From positions 1 through 62,081 of the forward strand of contig JAFIGD010000029.1 of NCBI GenBank assembly GCA_020831625.1: a stretch of 62,081 bases of DNA, given 5' to 3'. Below are positions 17,222 through 25,156 of this stretch, one piece after another; positions within the stretch are counted from its first letter, which is position 1, and every line of letters begins with the position of its first letter. The notes beneath the pieces were generated by a model. The model saw only the letters and a program-made list of their open reading frames with translations. It was not told where the DNA came from and made no database searches. Origin of the DNA: Verrucomicrobiota bacterium (GTDB lineage: Bacteria > Verrucomicrobiota > Kiritimatiellia > SS1-B-03-39 > UBA6053). A program made the position numbers and the translations under genes.

Positions 17222-17523
17222 GAAAATCAATTGTCGATTCCATCCAGAACACCGTGGCTGATCTAAATAAGAGCGGGATTGTCGATGACATCACGATGAA
17301 GAACATCGAAACCCTTTGCCTGCCCGAAGTCCATGACTACTCGCCGGAGAGTATTGTATCCCTCCGGCGTCAAAACCACCTCAGCCAGGCGGCGCTTGCC
17401 GCAGTGCTCAATATCAGTCCCTCCACTGTCCGTAAATGGGAACAGGGCACGAAAAAGCCTGCGGGAGCATCCAAAAAACTGCTGGACCTCGTGGAGCGTA
17501 AAGGCATCGAAGTGCTGGTGTGA
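17218..17523 (+). CDS. HTH antitoxin (HigA/XRE type)
   Basis: 101 residues. A C-terminal XRE-type helix-turn-helix runs from about residue 50 (SIVSLRRQNHLSQAALAAVLNISPSTVRKWEQGTKK), preceded by a 45-residue segment that would bind the toxin. It should neutralise the partner and repress the shared promoter at 16818. Toxin-first order and the ATGA overlap match HigBA-like modules. Confidence 0.82.
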   Translation: MRKSIVDSIQNTVADLNKSGIVDDITMKNIETLCLPEVHDYSPESIVSLRRQNHLSQAALAAVLNISPSTVRKWEQGTKKPAGASKKLLDLVERKGIEVLV

Positions 17524-17589
17524 ACGCAGTAGCTTTGCTGCCTAAAATCAGTCTCTGCTCCTTCCATAAAATTCTCGACAACCAGGATA

Positions 17590-18260
17590 AACACGTATCC
17601 TTTAGGCGGCAGGGGGGGGGGAAGTTCTCACGGAGGCGCAGGGGCACGGAGGGGAGCATAAAGTCTTTGAGGAGGAGCGGCATTCCCCACACGCCCCGCG
17701 TGGCAAGCCGCCGTCCACCAGGCTCATCCGTCCGTGCCTGTCCGTGCAGATCCGTGCCCTGCCGCACACCATGGTAACAATTTTTTACAGAAGGCAACGA
17801 AGAGAACGAAGCCATTCCACCGTTTTTTTTTGACGGGATGAACTGGATCAACGGGATAGTGCGGGGTGCCTCTCACGGAGGCACAGCGGCACGGAGGGGA
17901 GTATAACGTCATTGGATCGGCGGCATTCCCCGCGCGTCCCGCGTAACAAACCGCCGCCCACCAGGCTCACCCGTCCGTGCCTGTCCGTGCAGATCCGTGC
18001 CCTGCCGTGCCCTACACCCTTTTGCGCCGCGGCCTGAGAACGAGGCCGGGCGTCAACAGCCGGCTTCCGTCCTGGGACAAAAACCCAAAAAAACAACAGT
18101 TTAATTCCTCGACAACCCGGATTGGGATCGGTTGATTGTCGGCAGAAAGAAAATCCCATGTTCGAAGCAACCTTCCATCCACAATCCCTTCGGCACCCGT
18201 GCGATCACGGGAGGCGGGGGCGGTTTGAGTCCGGTGCGTCCCCGGGGATGTCCTTCGGGC
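17590..18260 (+). repeat. Cassette-array repeat, copy 6 (long)
   Basis: Composite copy. It has a CTCACGGAGGCGCAGGGGCA block (about 17626), a TCCGTGC block (17729-17760), the ACAGAAGGCAACGAAGAGAA block, the TGACGGGATGAACTGGATC block, a second CTCACGGAGGCACAGCGGCA block (17873), a second TCCGTGC block (17970-18005), CCTTTTGCGCCGCGGCCTG, the core at 18108-18142, ATGTTCGAAGCAACC at 18158 and a perfect CCCGTG-CGAT-CACGGG hairpin (18196-18211). No gene was seen in 17524-18386. Confidence 0.8.
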
Positions 18261-18386
18261 GGATGGGGGAGAAACCTTTTTCTATCTGCTGGTGAGTCAA
18301 AACTTGACAATTCAGGCTTCTTTGGGGCCGAGTGCTCTCGCCCCTAAGAGCTTGATTGTGGACGTCACATCAAGTTCGGCATGGCT

Positions 18387-19238
18387 CTACGCCTCGCTTG
18401 CAAAATCCCGCAGGGCCTGTTTGTTTTCTTCATTCACGGTTTCCGCCCCCTGGCCTTTAATTTTCTCGAGGACTTCCCCGGCAGCGTTTTTCTTTTTCTT
18501 ATCGTCCGGCTCTTTAATGACGAAGAGAAGATGTTCAGGATGATCGGTCAGCTTGTTCAAACGATCCAGACGGCTGCACCAGCGGTCACCATGTTCAAGA
18601 ATACTGGTGGCATCCCGCTTGTCCAGATGTAGAGGTTTGATCGCACGGAGAACCTTCCCGTCCTTTTCTTTAACAAACGGTAGTTTCACCTTGTAGTCCG
18701 TTTCAGGGTCCAAAAAAGTTCGTTCCGTGTAGAGATTATCGAGTTTCTGCTCTTTCAAAAAACGAGCCAGACGTTTTTGCATGACTTTTTCCTGATAGTC
18801 GTGCTGATTTGCAAATTGACGCTCCACGTAGTGCTCAAAGAGAGCCTCAAGGGTTGTTTCGGGATGATCGGTCGCCACGGTCCGGATGCCGCTGTACCGC
18901 ATGATGCTCTCACGGGGACGGACCACTTCCCTAAATAAATTGATGAGGCTTTTCTCGTCCAGATCCAGTTCATGCTGCCCGGCATCTTCGTCAGGATTCA
19001 CCATTTGCGCAACCCGCTGCAGCTCCTTGTCACAGAGGGTTCTCGCGGTGGTGTAGATCCCGGGGTCCATCTCAGGAAAAAAACGGGTAATACGGTCCCG
19101 TCGCCGGGTTTCGATTCTAAATTCAAAACGGCGCGGGCGGTTGCAGATCATCACGATCCCGACATTCGCGAATTCCTCTGTCTCCGGATAAGGGAGAAAG
19201 CGGATCACGGCATAGTTGCATATGGCTTTCATGTTCAT
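18387..19238 (-). CDS. DUF3037 family protein, orphan
   Basis: 283 residues. The start (CNYAVIRFLPYPETEEFANVGIVM) is the DUF3037 hallmark. In other genomes this family usually sits next to a HipA-like kinase gene, suggesting a toxin-antitoxin-like pair; here no HipA-like gene is adjacent. It is the only cassette in the array read on the minus strand. No signal peptide or membrane helix. The C-terminal part is charged and helical. The ATG at 19238 gives the family start; a second ATG lies two codons in. Confidence 0.75.
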   Translation of the reverse strand: MNMKAICNYAVIRFLPYPETEEFANVGIVMICNRPRRFEFRIETRRRDRITRFFPEMDPGIYTTARTLCDKELQRVAQMVNPDEDAGQHELDLDEKSLINLFREVVRPRESIMRYSGIRTVATDHPETTLEALFEHYVERQFANQHDYQEKVMQKRLARFLKEQKLDNLYTERTFLDPETDYKVKLPFVKEKDGKVLRAIKPLHLDKRDATSILEHGDRWCSRLDRLNKLTDHPEHLLFVIKEPDDKKKKNAAGEVLEKIKGQGAETVNEENKQALRDFASEA

Positions 19239-19329
19239 GGTTCTGTCCTGAATAGGTCGGCGACCTTTTCGTATCCTGACACAACATCCTCAATTCGTTC
19301 AAGGGAAAAATCCGGGTGGGTTTGGGGGA

Positions 19330-19930
19330 TTTGACGCTTTTACAGAAGGTAACGAAGAGAACGAAGCCATTCCACCGTTTTTTTTGACGGGATGGACTGG
19401 ATCGACGGGACAGTGCGGGGTGCCTCTCACGGAGGCACAGCGGCACGGAGGGGAGTATAAAGTCATTGGATCGGCGGCATTCCCCACGCGTCCAAGTTGG
19501 TAAGCCCCCCACACCAAAGTCACCCGTCCGTGCCTGTCCATGCAAATCCGTGCTCTGCCGTGCCCCACACCCTTTTGTGCCGCGGGTTGTCGGTGAGGCC
19601 GGGCGTTGAGGGAGGGTTTGGGTTGCGGTGGAAATGTGCGCGTAGCGCCTTGGAGTGCTTTAGCGAATTTTATGAGCTACAGCCTTTTGTGCCGCGGGGT
19701 GAGAACGAGGCCGGGCATCAACAGCCGACTTCCGTCCCGGAACAAAAACCCCAAAAAACCACAACTTAATTCCTCGACAACCCGGATTGGGATCGGTTGA
19801 TTGGCGGCAGAAAGAAAATCCCATGTTCGAAGCAACCTTCCATTCACAATTCTTAGGTTTCCCGTGCGATCACGGGAGACGGGGGCGGTTTGAGTCCGGC
19901 GCGTTCTTGGTGCGCCATCCAATACATTTT
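19330..19930 (+). repeat. Cassette-array repeat, copy 7 (long)
   Basis: Contains the ACAGAAGGTAACGAAGAGAA block, TGACGGGATGGACTGGATC, CTCACGGAGGCACAGCGGCA, a TCCGTGC block (19525-19558), two CCTTTTGTGCCGCGG blocks, the core at 19773-19806, ATGTTCGAAGCAACCTTCCA at 19823 and a CCCGTG-CGAT-CACGGG hairpin at 19861-19876. It is followed directly by the promoter of the next antitoxin, as in copy 1. Confidence 0.8.
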
Positions 19931-19942
19931 TCCCAGGACCTA

Positions 19943-19971
19943 TTGACACGAAAAGGGGAGCGGAATAGGAT
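19943..19971 (+). promoter_or_regulatory. Sigma70-type promoter, leaderless geometry
   Basis: TTGACA (19943-19948), 17-bp spacer, TAGGAT (19966-19971), start codon 7 bases later at 19978. Sequence nearly the same as the promoter at 11125. Confidence 0.65.
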
Positions 19972-19977
19972 AAATAC

Positions 19978-20205
19978 ATGAGCACAGTGCAAGAAGCCCG
20001 CAGCATGGTCATGACACTTTCGGCAAGCGAACGCGCCAGCTTGGCGCATGAACTCATCCTGAGCCTTGACGACCCGATGGATACCCAACTCACCGCCTCG
20101 CAGGAGGTGGAAATACAGCGGCGTCTGGCCGTGGTGCGCGAGGGAACCGCTTCAGGACGCCCTGCAAACGAGGTCTTTGCTGATGTTCGGAAAAAATACG
20201 TATGA
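19978..20205 (+). CDS. Addiction-module antitoxin
   Basis: 75 residues with the family layout: VQEARSMVMTLSASERASLAHELILSL, acidic linker, EVEIQRRLAVVREGTASGRPANEVFADVRKKY. It resembles the remnant at 11160 in its first third. The stop overlaps the start of a broken toxin frame (ATGA). Expression is probably from the leaderless promoter at 19943. With its toxin internally deleted, this antitoxin appears to be kept without its partner. Confidence 0.72.
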   Translation: MSTVQEARSMVMTLSASERASLAHELILSLDDPMDTQLTASQEVEIQRRLAVVREGTASGRPANEVFADVRKKYV

Positions 20206-20321
20206 CCGCAGTGACCTTACTGCAAGAAGCTGAGAATGAATCTTGTGAAAACGACCAAGTATGGGTCATCGCCATTGCGCACTGCAAACGCCGTATGGGA
20301 TATTGGAACGAAAGAACCTGA
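20202..20321 (+). pseudogene. Internally deleted RelE/ParE toxin remnant
   Basis: 39 codons: a short N-terminal stretch (TLLQEAENE) leads directly into DQVWVIAIAHCKRRMGYWNER, the usual C-terminal strand of the toxin family. The middle of the toxin is missing. Starts inside the antitoxin stop as ATGA. Second example of this lesion in the array, after 11496. Confidence 0.68.
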
Positions 20322-20384
20322 CGTGAAGGCTTGCTATTCAATATTGAATTGAAATATGCCTCTTTAATGCAAGGCGGGTAGGAT

Positions 20385-20975
20385 TCGGCGAGGGGTGGCA
20401 TTTCTGCCGCACACCATGGTAACTGTTTTTTACAGAAGGCAAAGAAGAGAACGAAGCCATTCAACCGGTTTTTTGACGGGATGGACTGGACCAACGGGAT
20501 CGTGCGGGGGGATGGGGGCGGCGGAAATGTGCGCGTAGCGCCTTGGAGTGCTTTAGCGAATTTTATGAGCTACAGCCTTTTGTGCCGCGGAGTGTGGATG
20601 TGGCCGGGCGTTGTGGGCGGGTTTGGGTGGGAGGGCGGCAGCTCGCGGGACTCGCTTCACGCACTCCAGGGACGCTTCGCGTCGGGCGGCGGAACTGCGC
20701 GGCGCAGCCGCCCTGGAGTGCTTTAGCGAATTTTATGAGCTACAGCCTTTTGCGCCGAAGGTTGTCGTTGAGGCCGGGCCCCAACAGCAGCCATCCGGCC
20801 CGGGACAAAAAGCCAAAAAACCACAGTTTAATTCCTCGACAATCCGGATTGGGATCGGTTGACTTCGACTGAAAGAAAACCCCATGTTCGAAGCAACCTT
20901 CCATCCACAATCCCTTCGGCACCCGTGTGATCACGGGAGGCGGGAGCGGCTTGAGTCCGTCGAGCCGGCAAAAGT
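20385..20975 (+). repeat. Cassette-array repeat, copy 8
   Basis: Contains the TTACAGAAGGCAAAGAAGAG block, TGACGGGATGGACTGGACC, GCGGAAATGTGCGCGTAGCG, a doubled CTTTAGCGAATTTTATGAGC block (about 20560 and 20725), CCTTTTGCGCCGAAGG, the core at 20835-20865, ATGTTCGAAGCAACC at 20884 and a CCCGTG-TGAT-CACGGG hairpin (20922-20937). Last copy of the array. Confidence 0.78.
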
Positions 20976-21037
20976 CGTGTTGAGTGGGCCCCATTTCTAG
21001 CGTATAAATTTCATAACCAAACTCAATAAGGAATAAA

Positions 21038-21295
21038 ATGGACACAACTGAGAGTAAATTATCTTTCCGGGCTGAATGTGAAGTTTTCTATGGGGATGAG
21101 GTATTCACAGAAAAATCCGATGTCCAGATTTCCGTAGAGCTGGAGGAAAATGAGGATTATTCCGATTCCTGCTTCAGTAATTATAAAAAGATGTATCAAG
21201 CAACATTGGATCATTTAAATGTTTTAGCTGAAAAAACATGGGGGAAGTTTGAACCTCCTACATCAATCAATTTGAAGATAACTCCTATTCAGTAA
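21038..21295 (+). CDS. Small acidic hypothetical protein
   Basis: 85 residues, strongly acidic (VELEENEDYSDSC), with no membrane segment. The ATG at 21038 follows AATAAGGAATAAA, a usable ribosome site. The low GC contrasts with the nas genes. No family recognised. It follows repeat copy 8 and precedes the AAA ATPase by 120 bases, so it may belong to the same cassette. Confidence 0.5.
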   Translation: MDTTESKLSFRAECEVFYGDEVFTEKSDVQISVELEENEDYSDSCFSNYKKMYQATLDHLNVLAEKTWGKFEPPTSINLKITPIQ

Positions 21296-21414
21296 GAAAC
21301 AAAAAAACACCAAAAATGGCGGGCTACTCCGTTTTTCCGCTGCCACGGCAATGAAGTACATCTACGCCACCAAACAAGTCGGTGCGGATAAGCTTCGACA
21401 CCAGAAAGGATTAG

Positions 21415-22653
21415 ATGCGTAAGACACCTAGACCAGAAGACGTATTCACCCCGCGATCGGCGGTAGTTAACCCGAAAATGTATGTACTTCGGCAGAGTCT
21501 AGAAAATTCGCTAATCTCTGCGCTAAGGGGGCGACTCCATATCGTGATTCATGGAGAAAGCGGAACAGGAAAATCTTGGCTTTTCAAGAAAGTCCTCTCC
21601 GATGAAAGCGCCGAATATACAGTCGCCAATTTAGCTAATGCATCCCGACTAGGAAGCATCGCCGCCGAACTAAAGAACCTTGTGGATAGGGAGGAAACCG
21701 CCGTCAAAACTGGCTACGAAGAAGAGAAATTCGCTGAACTCAAGCCGGTTTTCGCATCAGTGAATCTTTCGCACAGAGGTTTGTATACTTACGGATCTAT
21801 GGAGCCTTTTGAAGCATGCTTGAAGATGCTTCGCATGAAGGCAGGAGTAAATATTGCAGCCCTGGTATTTGACAATCTGGAAGCCGCATTTACCGAACCA
21901 CTCCTCAAGGAACTCGCAGACTTACTTATTCTCTGTGATGACGAACGCTATGATCACTACAAAGTACGTATCATAATCGTCGGTGTTCCTTCCGGTATCA
22001 AAGAGTACTACTACAAGACACCACACCACAGCACAATAGCTAATCGTCTGTATGAGCTTCCAGAAGTTTCTCGTCTTTCTTTAGTTGAGGCCAAGACGCT
22101 TCTACGCAACGGCCTCATTGACGAGCTAAAATACTCTTGCGATAATCTTGACTCAATTCTCTCGCACATCGTATGGGTGACTGACAGAGTTCCGCAGATG
22201 TTGCACGAGTATGGTCTTGAACTTTCAAAACTGGCCGAAGTATCAGATCGGACCTTAACTGAGGACCTCATCGAACAAGCTGACAGTGCTTGGATGTTTC
22301 AATCGCTTCAACATGCTTATGCAGTGATTGAAAACCATATGAACGAACGTGAAACTCGGGCCGGGAGACGCAACCAAACGCTATTTGCATTGGGTTCAGT
22401 TGATGGAGAGCATTTTAGGGCACCTGAAGTCGAACACATATTACGCAAAGTGTTCCCTGTGTCAACCAAAGGCACTGCGCTGAATATACCACAGATGCTG
22501 TCCCATCTCGCAAGTGGTGATCGGCCCGTTATAAAGCGATCACCCAAAGGCGACGAGTATAGTTTTACCGATCCTCGGCTTCGCATGGTTCTTCGAGCGA
22601 TGCTTGTCAAAAATAATGAGGAACGCGTATTTAAGAGGCGAATGTCTAGATGA
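21415..22653 (+). CDS. AAA/STAND-like ATPase
   Basis: 412 residues. Walker A GESGTGKSW near residue 47 and Walker B ALVFDNLE near 158 mark a P-loop ATPase of the ORC/AAA type. About 260-330 is helical and 340-400 looks like a winged helix (VEHILRKVFPV...PVIKRSPKGDEYSFTDPRLRMVLRAML). A ribosome site AAAGGA lies before the ATG. Such stand-alone ATPases occur in defence and mobile islands as sensors or remodelers; its partner is unknown. It is followed by a 56-base imperfect hairpin and a membrane protein. GC is well below the window average, suggesting transfer. Confidence 0.7.
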   Translation: MRKTPRPEDVFTPRSAVVNPKMYVLRQSLENSLISALRGRLHIVIHGESGTGKSWLFKKVLSDESAEYTVANLANASRLGSIAAELKNLVDREETAVKTGYEEEKFAELKPVFASVNLSHRGLYTYGSMEPFEACLKMLRMKAGVNIAALVFDNLEAAFTEPLLKELADLLILCDDERYDHYKVRIIIVGVPSGIKEYYYKTPHHSTIANRLYELPEVSRLSLVEAKTLLRNGLIDELKYSCDNLDSILSHIVWVTDRVPQMLHEYGLELSKLAEVSDRTLTEDLIEQADSAWMFQSLQHAYAVIENHMNERETRAGRRNQTLFALGSVDGEHFRAPEVEHILRKVFPVSTKGTALNIPQMLSHLASGDRPVIKRSPKGDEYSFTDPRLRMVLRAMLVKNNEERVFKRRMSR

Positions 22654-22662
22654 AGGCTTCGG

Positions 22663-22727
22663 GCCTAACAAAGCCCTGAACCGGACTCTGAAAGCCTTGG
22701 GGTTGGCTTCCAGAGTCTGATTAGGGC
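22663..22727. other. attC-like imperfect hairpin
   Basis: GCCTAAC (22663) is followed by nested arms GCCCT/AGGGC, GGACTCTG/CAGAGTC and AAGCC/GGCTT with unpaired bases between them (22673-22727). This layout resembles integron attC recombination sites, and GCCTAAC fits the RYYYAAC box. The matching GTTRRRY box on the right is not found, and no T-run follows, so it is neither a perfect attC nor a clear terminator. Confidence 0.4.
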
Positions 22728-22751
22728 AACTTTATTTAAAAGGAAAAAATC

Positions 22752-23492
22752 ATGATTGAATGGCTAAATCAGAACCAAGGATTCGTCCTCGGGTTGCTCA
22801 CATTTGTTTATGTTGTGGCAACCATAATCCTAGTCATAATCAGCTTGGTCCAAGCAAAGCTCACAAGAAAGAGCCTAAAAAGCGCAGCAGAATCCGAGAA
22901 ACGACGATATCGACCGCATGTGCTGTTCGATCTGTATTCGGAGAACGTCGCAATATATGCATCGCTACAGAACACAGGGGCCACCCCTGCTTTCAACATC
23001 ACCCTATCTTTGTCGCCCGAGATATACTGTGAGATTAGGGGGCAAAAAAGAGAGTGCCCCCTTATTGGACAGAGTGTGTCTTTTCTCGCGCCAACTCGAG
23101 AAGTCCGCGATGCTTGTGCTTTTGGAGGCGAGTTTGGCAGCCACTTCCCAGAGCCAATCTTCACAGGATCTGTGTCATACGAAGACGCTGAGGGGTTTGT
23201 GTATAAGGAAGAATTTAAAATCGATCTCCGTGCCCAACGGCAATTACTTAGTATTGGTAAGAAAGATCCTGGAAAAGAGTTGGAGAAGATTGCCAATGCA
23301 TTAAAGGATCTCACCTCTACAAAATTCAATCCTCTCATTCGAGTCATGTGTGAAGATCAATACAGACAAGAACAAGAAGAGATGATCTTCGAAGCACAAA
23401 AACAACTTGAGGATCACAAGAATTCACTCAATCAACCCGTTGAAAATAACAATGATTCAGATTCACCTCAGCTCAAGGCTGACGATTTTTGA
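22752..23492 (+). CDS. Membrane-anchored hypothetical protein
   Basis: 246 residues. A single N-terminal transmembrane helix (GLLTFVYVVATIILVIISLV, residues 15-34) is followed by a basic segment and a beta-rich domain (VAIYASLQNTGATPAFNITL) that could be Ig-like. The C terminus is helical and acidic. A ribosome site AAAAGGAA precedes the ATG. Proteins of this shape often accompany ATPases in accessory islands, but no specific family is assigned. Confidence 0.6.
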   Translation: MIEWLNQNQGFVLGLLTFVYVVATIILVIISLVQAKLTRKSLKSAAESEKRRYRPHVLFDLYSENVAIYASLQNTGATPAFNITLSLSPEIYCEIRGQKRECPLIGQSVSFLAPTREVRDACAFGGEFGSHFPEPIFTGSVSYEDAEGFVYKEEFKIDLRAQRQLLSIGKKDPGKELEKIANALKDLTSTKFNPLIRVMCEDQYRQEQEEMIFEAQKQLEDHKNSLNQPVENNNDSDSPQLKADDF

Positions 23493-23545
23493 TCTTTGAT
23501 GTTCTTTCACCTAGTGGAATCCCCTCTATACATTCAGGAAGTTGG

Positions 23546-23756
23546 GGACTCCATCAGCCCAATTTACTCCGGCGAAAACTGAAATAACTCATAGACGATG
23601 GCGTCGATACGGGCCTCGTGATTGGCCAGTGCTTTTTCGTCCCCGGCCTTTTTCGCGGCGGCGCATTTTGCGGCGAGGTCGCTGAGTTCGGCTTTTTGGT
23701 TGTTGGTGGCGGTGGGGATGGGGATCCGGATGGAGTTCTCTGGGTTCGTAATCTGT
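23546..23756 (-). pseudogene. 3' remnant of an Eco57I-like restriction-modification gene
   Basis: Translated on the minus strand the stretch gives KAELSDLAAKCAAAKK and ARIDAIVYELFQFSPE, closely matching the C terminus of the intact gene ending at 25157 (AELSDLAAKCAAAKK, ARIDTIVYKLFQLSPE). A stop follows SPE, nine residues before the end of the intact protein. Nothing upstream of the remnant continues the gene. It shows that a second such gene once lay here. Confidence 0.75.
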
Positions 23757-23790
23757 CATTTACAACGCAGCTGTTATCTTGGCAGTCGCA

Positions 23791-24659
23791 TTACGCCACT
23801 TCCCTTTCTGACAAGGCCAAGTAGTAGAATGCCTCGGGCAAGGTTGTTTTGATCCGGTTCAGGGGTTGATCAACTTTCAGTTGGTACTCACGGACGAGGT
23901 CTGAGCGGGTTTCGAGGGTGAACGTGAGCGATTCAGCACTCGGGGTGACGGTGCCGTCCAAAATTCGGGTCAGAAGGCAGATTTTGGCGGCAGCAATTTT
24001 GGCTTCGAGATCGGTTCGGAACGGGTCTCTTACCAGATGGTTTTGGAGTCGTTTTATACCGTTGATCAGATCCGAAACCAAGGCTGTTTCGGGTTTCCCT
24101 CCCTTCACGCCATGAAGCAAAAGTTGTTTGGCGGTGTGGTGACTGTCGTGAAGGGTATCGGTGATGCTGTGCTCTCCACCCCGATAATGCGCCTCCATCC
24201 TGTGGCTTTCTTTGTACGCACCTCGGAAGACTTCCAGATTCGAACAGTCAAATCCCGTACAGTTTGAATGAACTCGGTTTTGATGGGAAGGCTGACACTT
24301 TCCAAACCGCAATCCTCTTCTTCCACCACATCCAGAAGGACATAATCTTCTTTGTTGATCAAACATGAGTTGTAGAAATATCGGAAATGCCTTCTGGCCG
24401 GCAACCCACGAGCCCCCCGCTCATCTTCATCCTGCCGTATAAAATGAGCTTGCGTCCCTACCTTCCGGATTGTTCGTTCCAAAGCCGATCCTGTAACGGA
24501 AGTGACAATATCCACGTCAATGGAAAGTCGCTTGATCCTGGGCAAATGAAGGAGAAGGGAGGTTCCTCCCTTGAATAAAAACGGTATTCCGCTTTCCGCC
24601 AAAAGGCCTAGTAAAGCCAGGGCGTGAATGCATTTTTCCAGCAAAAGTGGGTCCACCAA
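23791..24659 (-). pseudogene. AbiEii-like nucleotidyltransferase, frameshifted and 5'-truncated
   Basis: The N-terminal half (24105-24659) has FLFKGGTSLLLHLPRIKRLS and IDVDIV, the nucleotidyltransferase GG(T)S and DxD signature of AbiEii/type IV toxins. The C-terminal half continues in another frame (23791-24366: YKESHRMEAHYRGGEH, HDSHHTAKQLLLHGVKGGKP). The frameshift lies around 24200-24330. The family start is also missing: the frame upstream of 24659 meets a stop with no ATG. No AbiEi antitoxin gene is adjacent. Probably inactive. Confidence 0.7.
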
Positions 24660-24867
24660 GCCAAATTGTCCCCGTTGAGCTTACAGGTATTCACTAGTAA
24701 AACCTTTGCCCTGCATCATGCATTATCTCCAGTTGTCTCGCATTATTGGAGTTAATGCATTCAATATGTGCGAGGATGAGGCTTCTTCGTCGATCTTACG
24801 GCAGAGTTTATGAGGATAATTTCAGAAAACGCATCGCAGATTCAAATGCCACATCGGATAGCACCTT

Positions 24868-25132
24868 GCGGGCCGAAGGTCCGCGCCGATACCAGCTCGG
24901 TCCGGACACGGGGACCGCGCGAGCGGAACCCGGGGCCGGGCCGGGTCCGGTGTATCAAAACAAGTTTGCGGGCCGTAGGTCCGCACAGATTACCGGGGGC
25001 ATGGCGAGTGGGGTAATTTGCGCGGACCTTCGGCCCGCGAGACGCGGGGGGTTTGGTCCCGTTCCCGGCCCGTCATCGGGCCTTCAGCCCGAAGACGGAC
25101 CGGGCTGGTATTGGCTCGGACCTTCGGCCCGA
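24868..25132. repeat. 265-bp nested inverted repeat
   Basis: Outer arms of about 37 bases (24868-24906 and 25096-25132) are near-perfect inverted copies built on GGGCCGAAGGTCCG. A second inner pair (about 24967-24990 and 25012-25040) carries the same core. The element could form a large cruciform or RNA hairpin. It is GC-rich, unlike the AT-richer sequence on its left, and lies just beyond the 3' end of the restriction-modification gene. No protein is encoded. Confidence 0.75.
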
Positions 25133-25156
25133 CGACCCTGCTTAAATCTGCGATCC

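Noticed and set aside
10802-20975. The eight array repeats considered as insertion sequences
   Set aside because: No transposase frame, no terminal inverted repeats and no target-site duplications were seen; the copies are modular and non-coding.
10802-20975. The array considered as a classical integron
   Set aside because: The repeat core has no RYYYAAC/GTTRRRY box pair and no integrase gene is in the window; only the integron-like layout remains.
21351-21422. Short frame starting ATGAAGTACATC before the AAA ATPase gene
   Set aside because: 23 codons, no ribosome site and no similarity recognised; it may be a broken gene end but cannot be supported.
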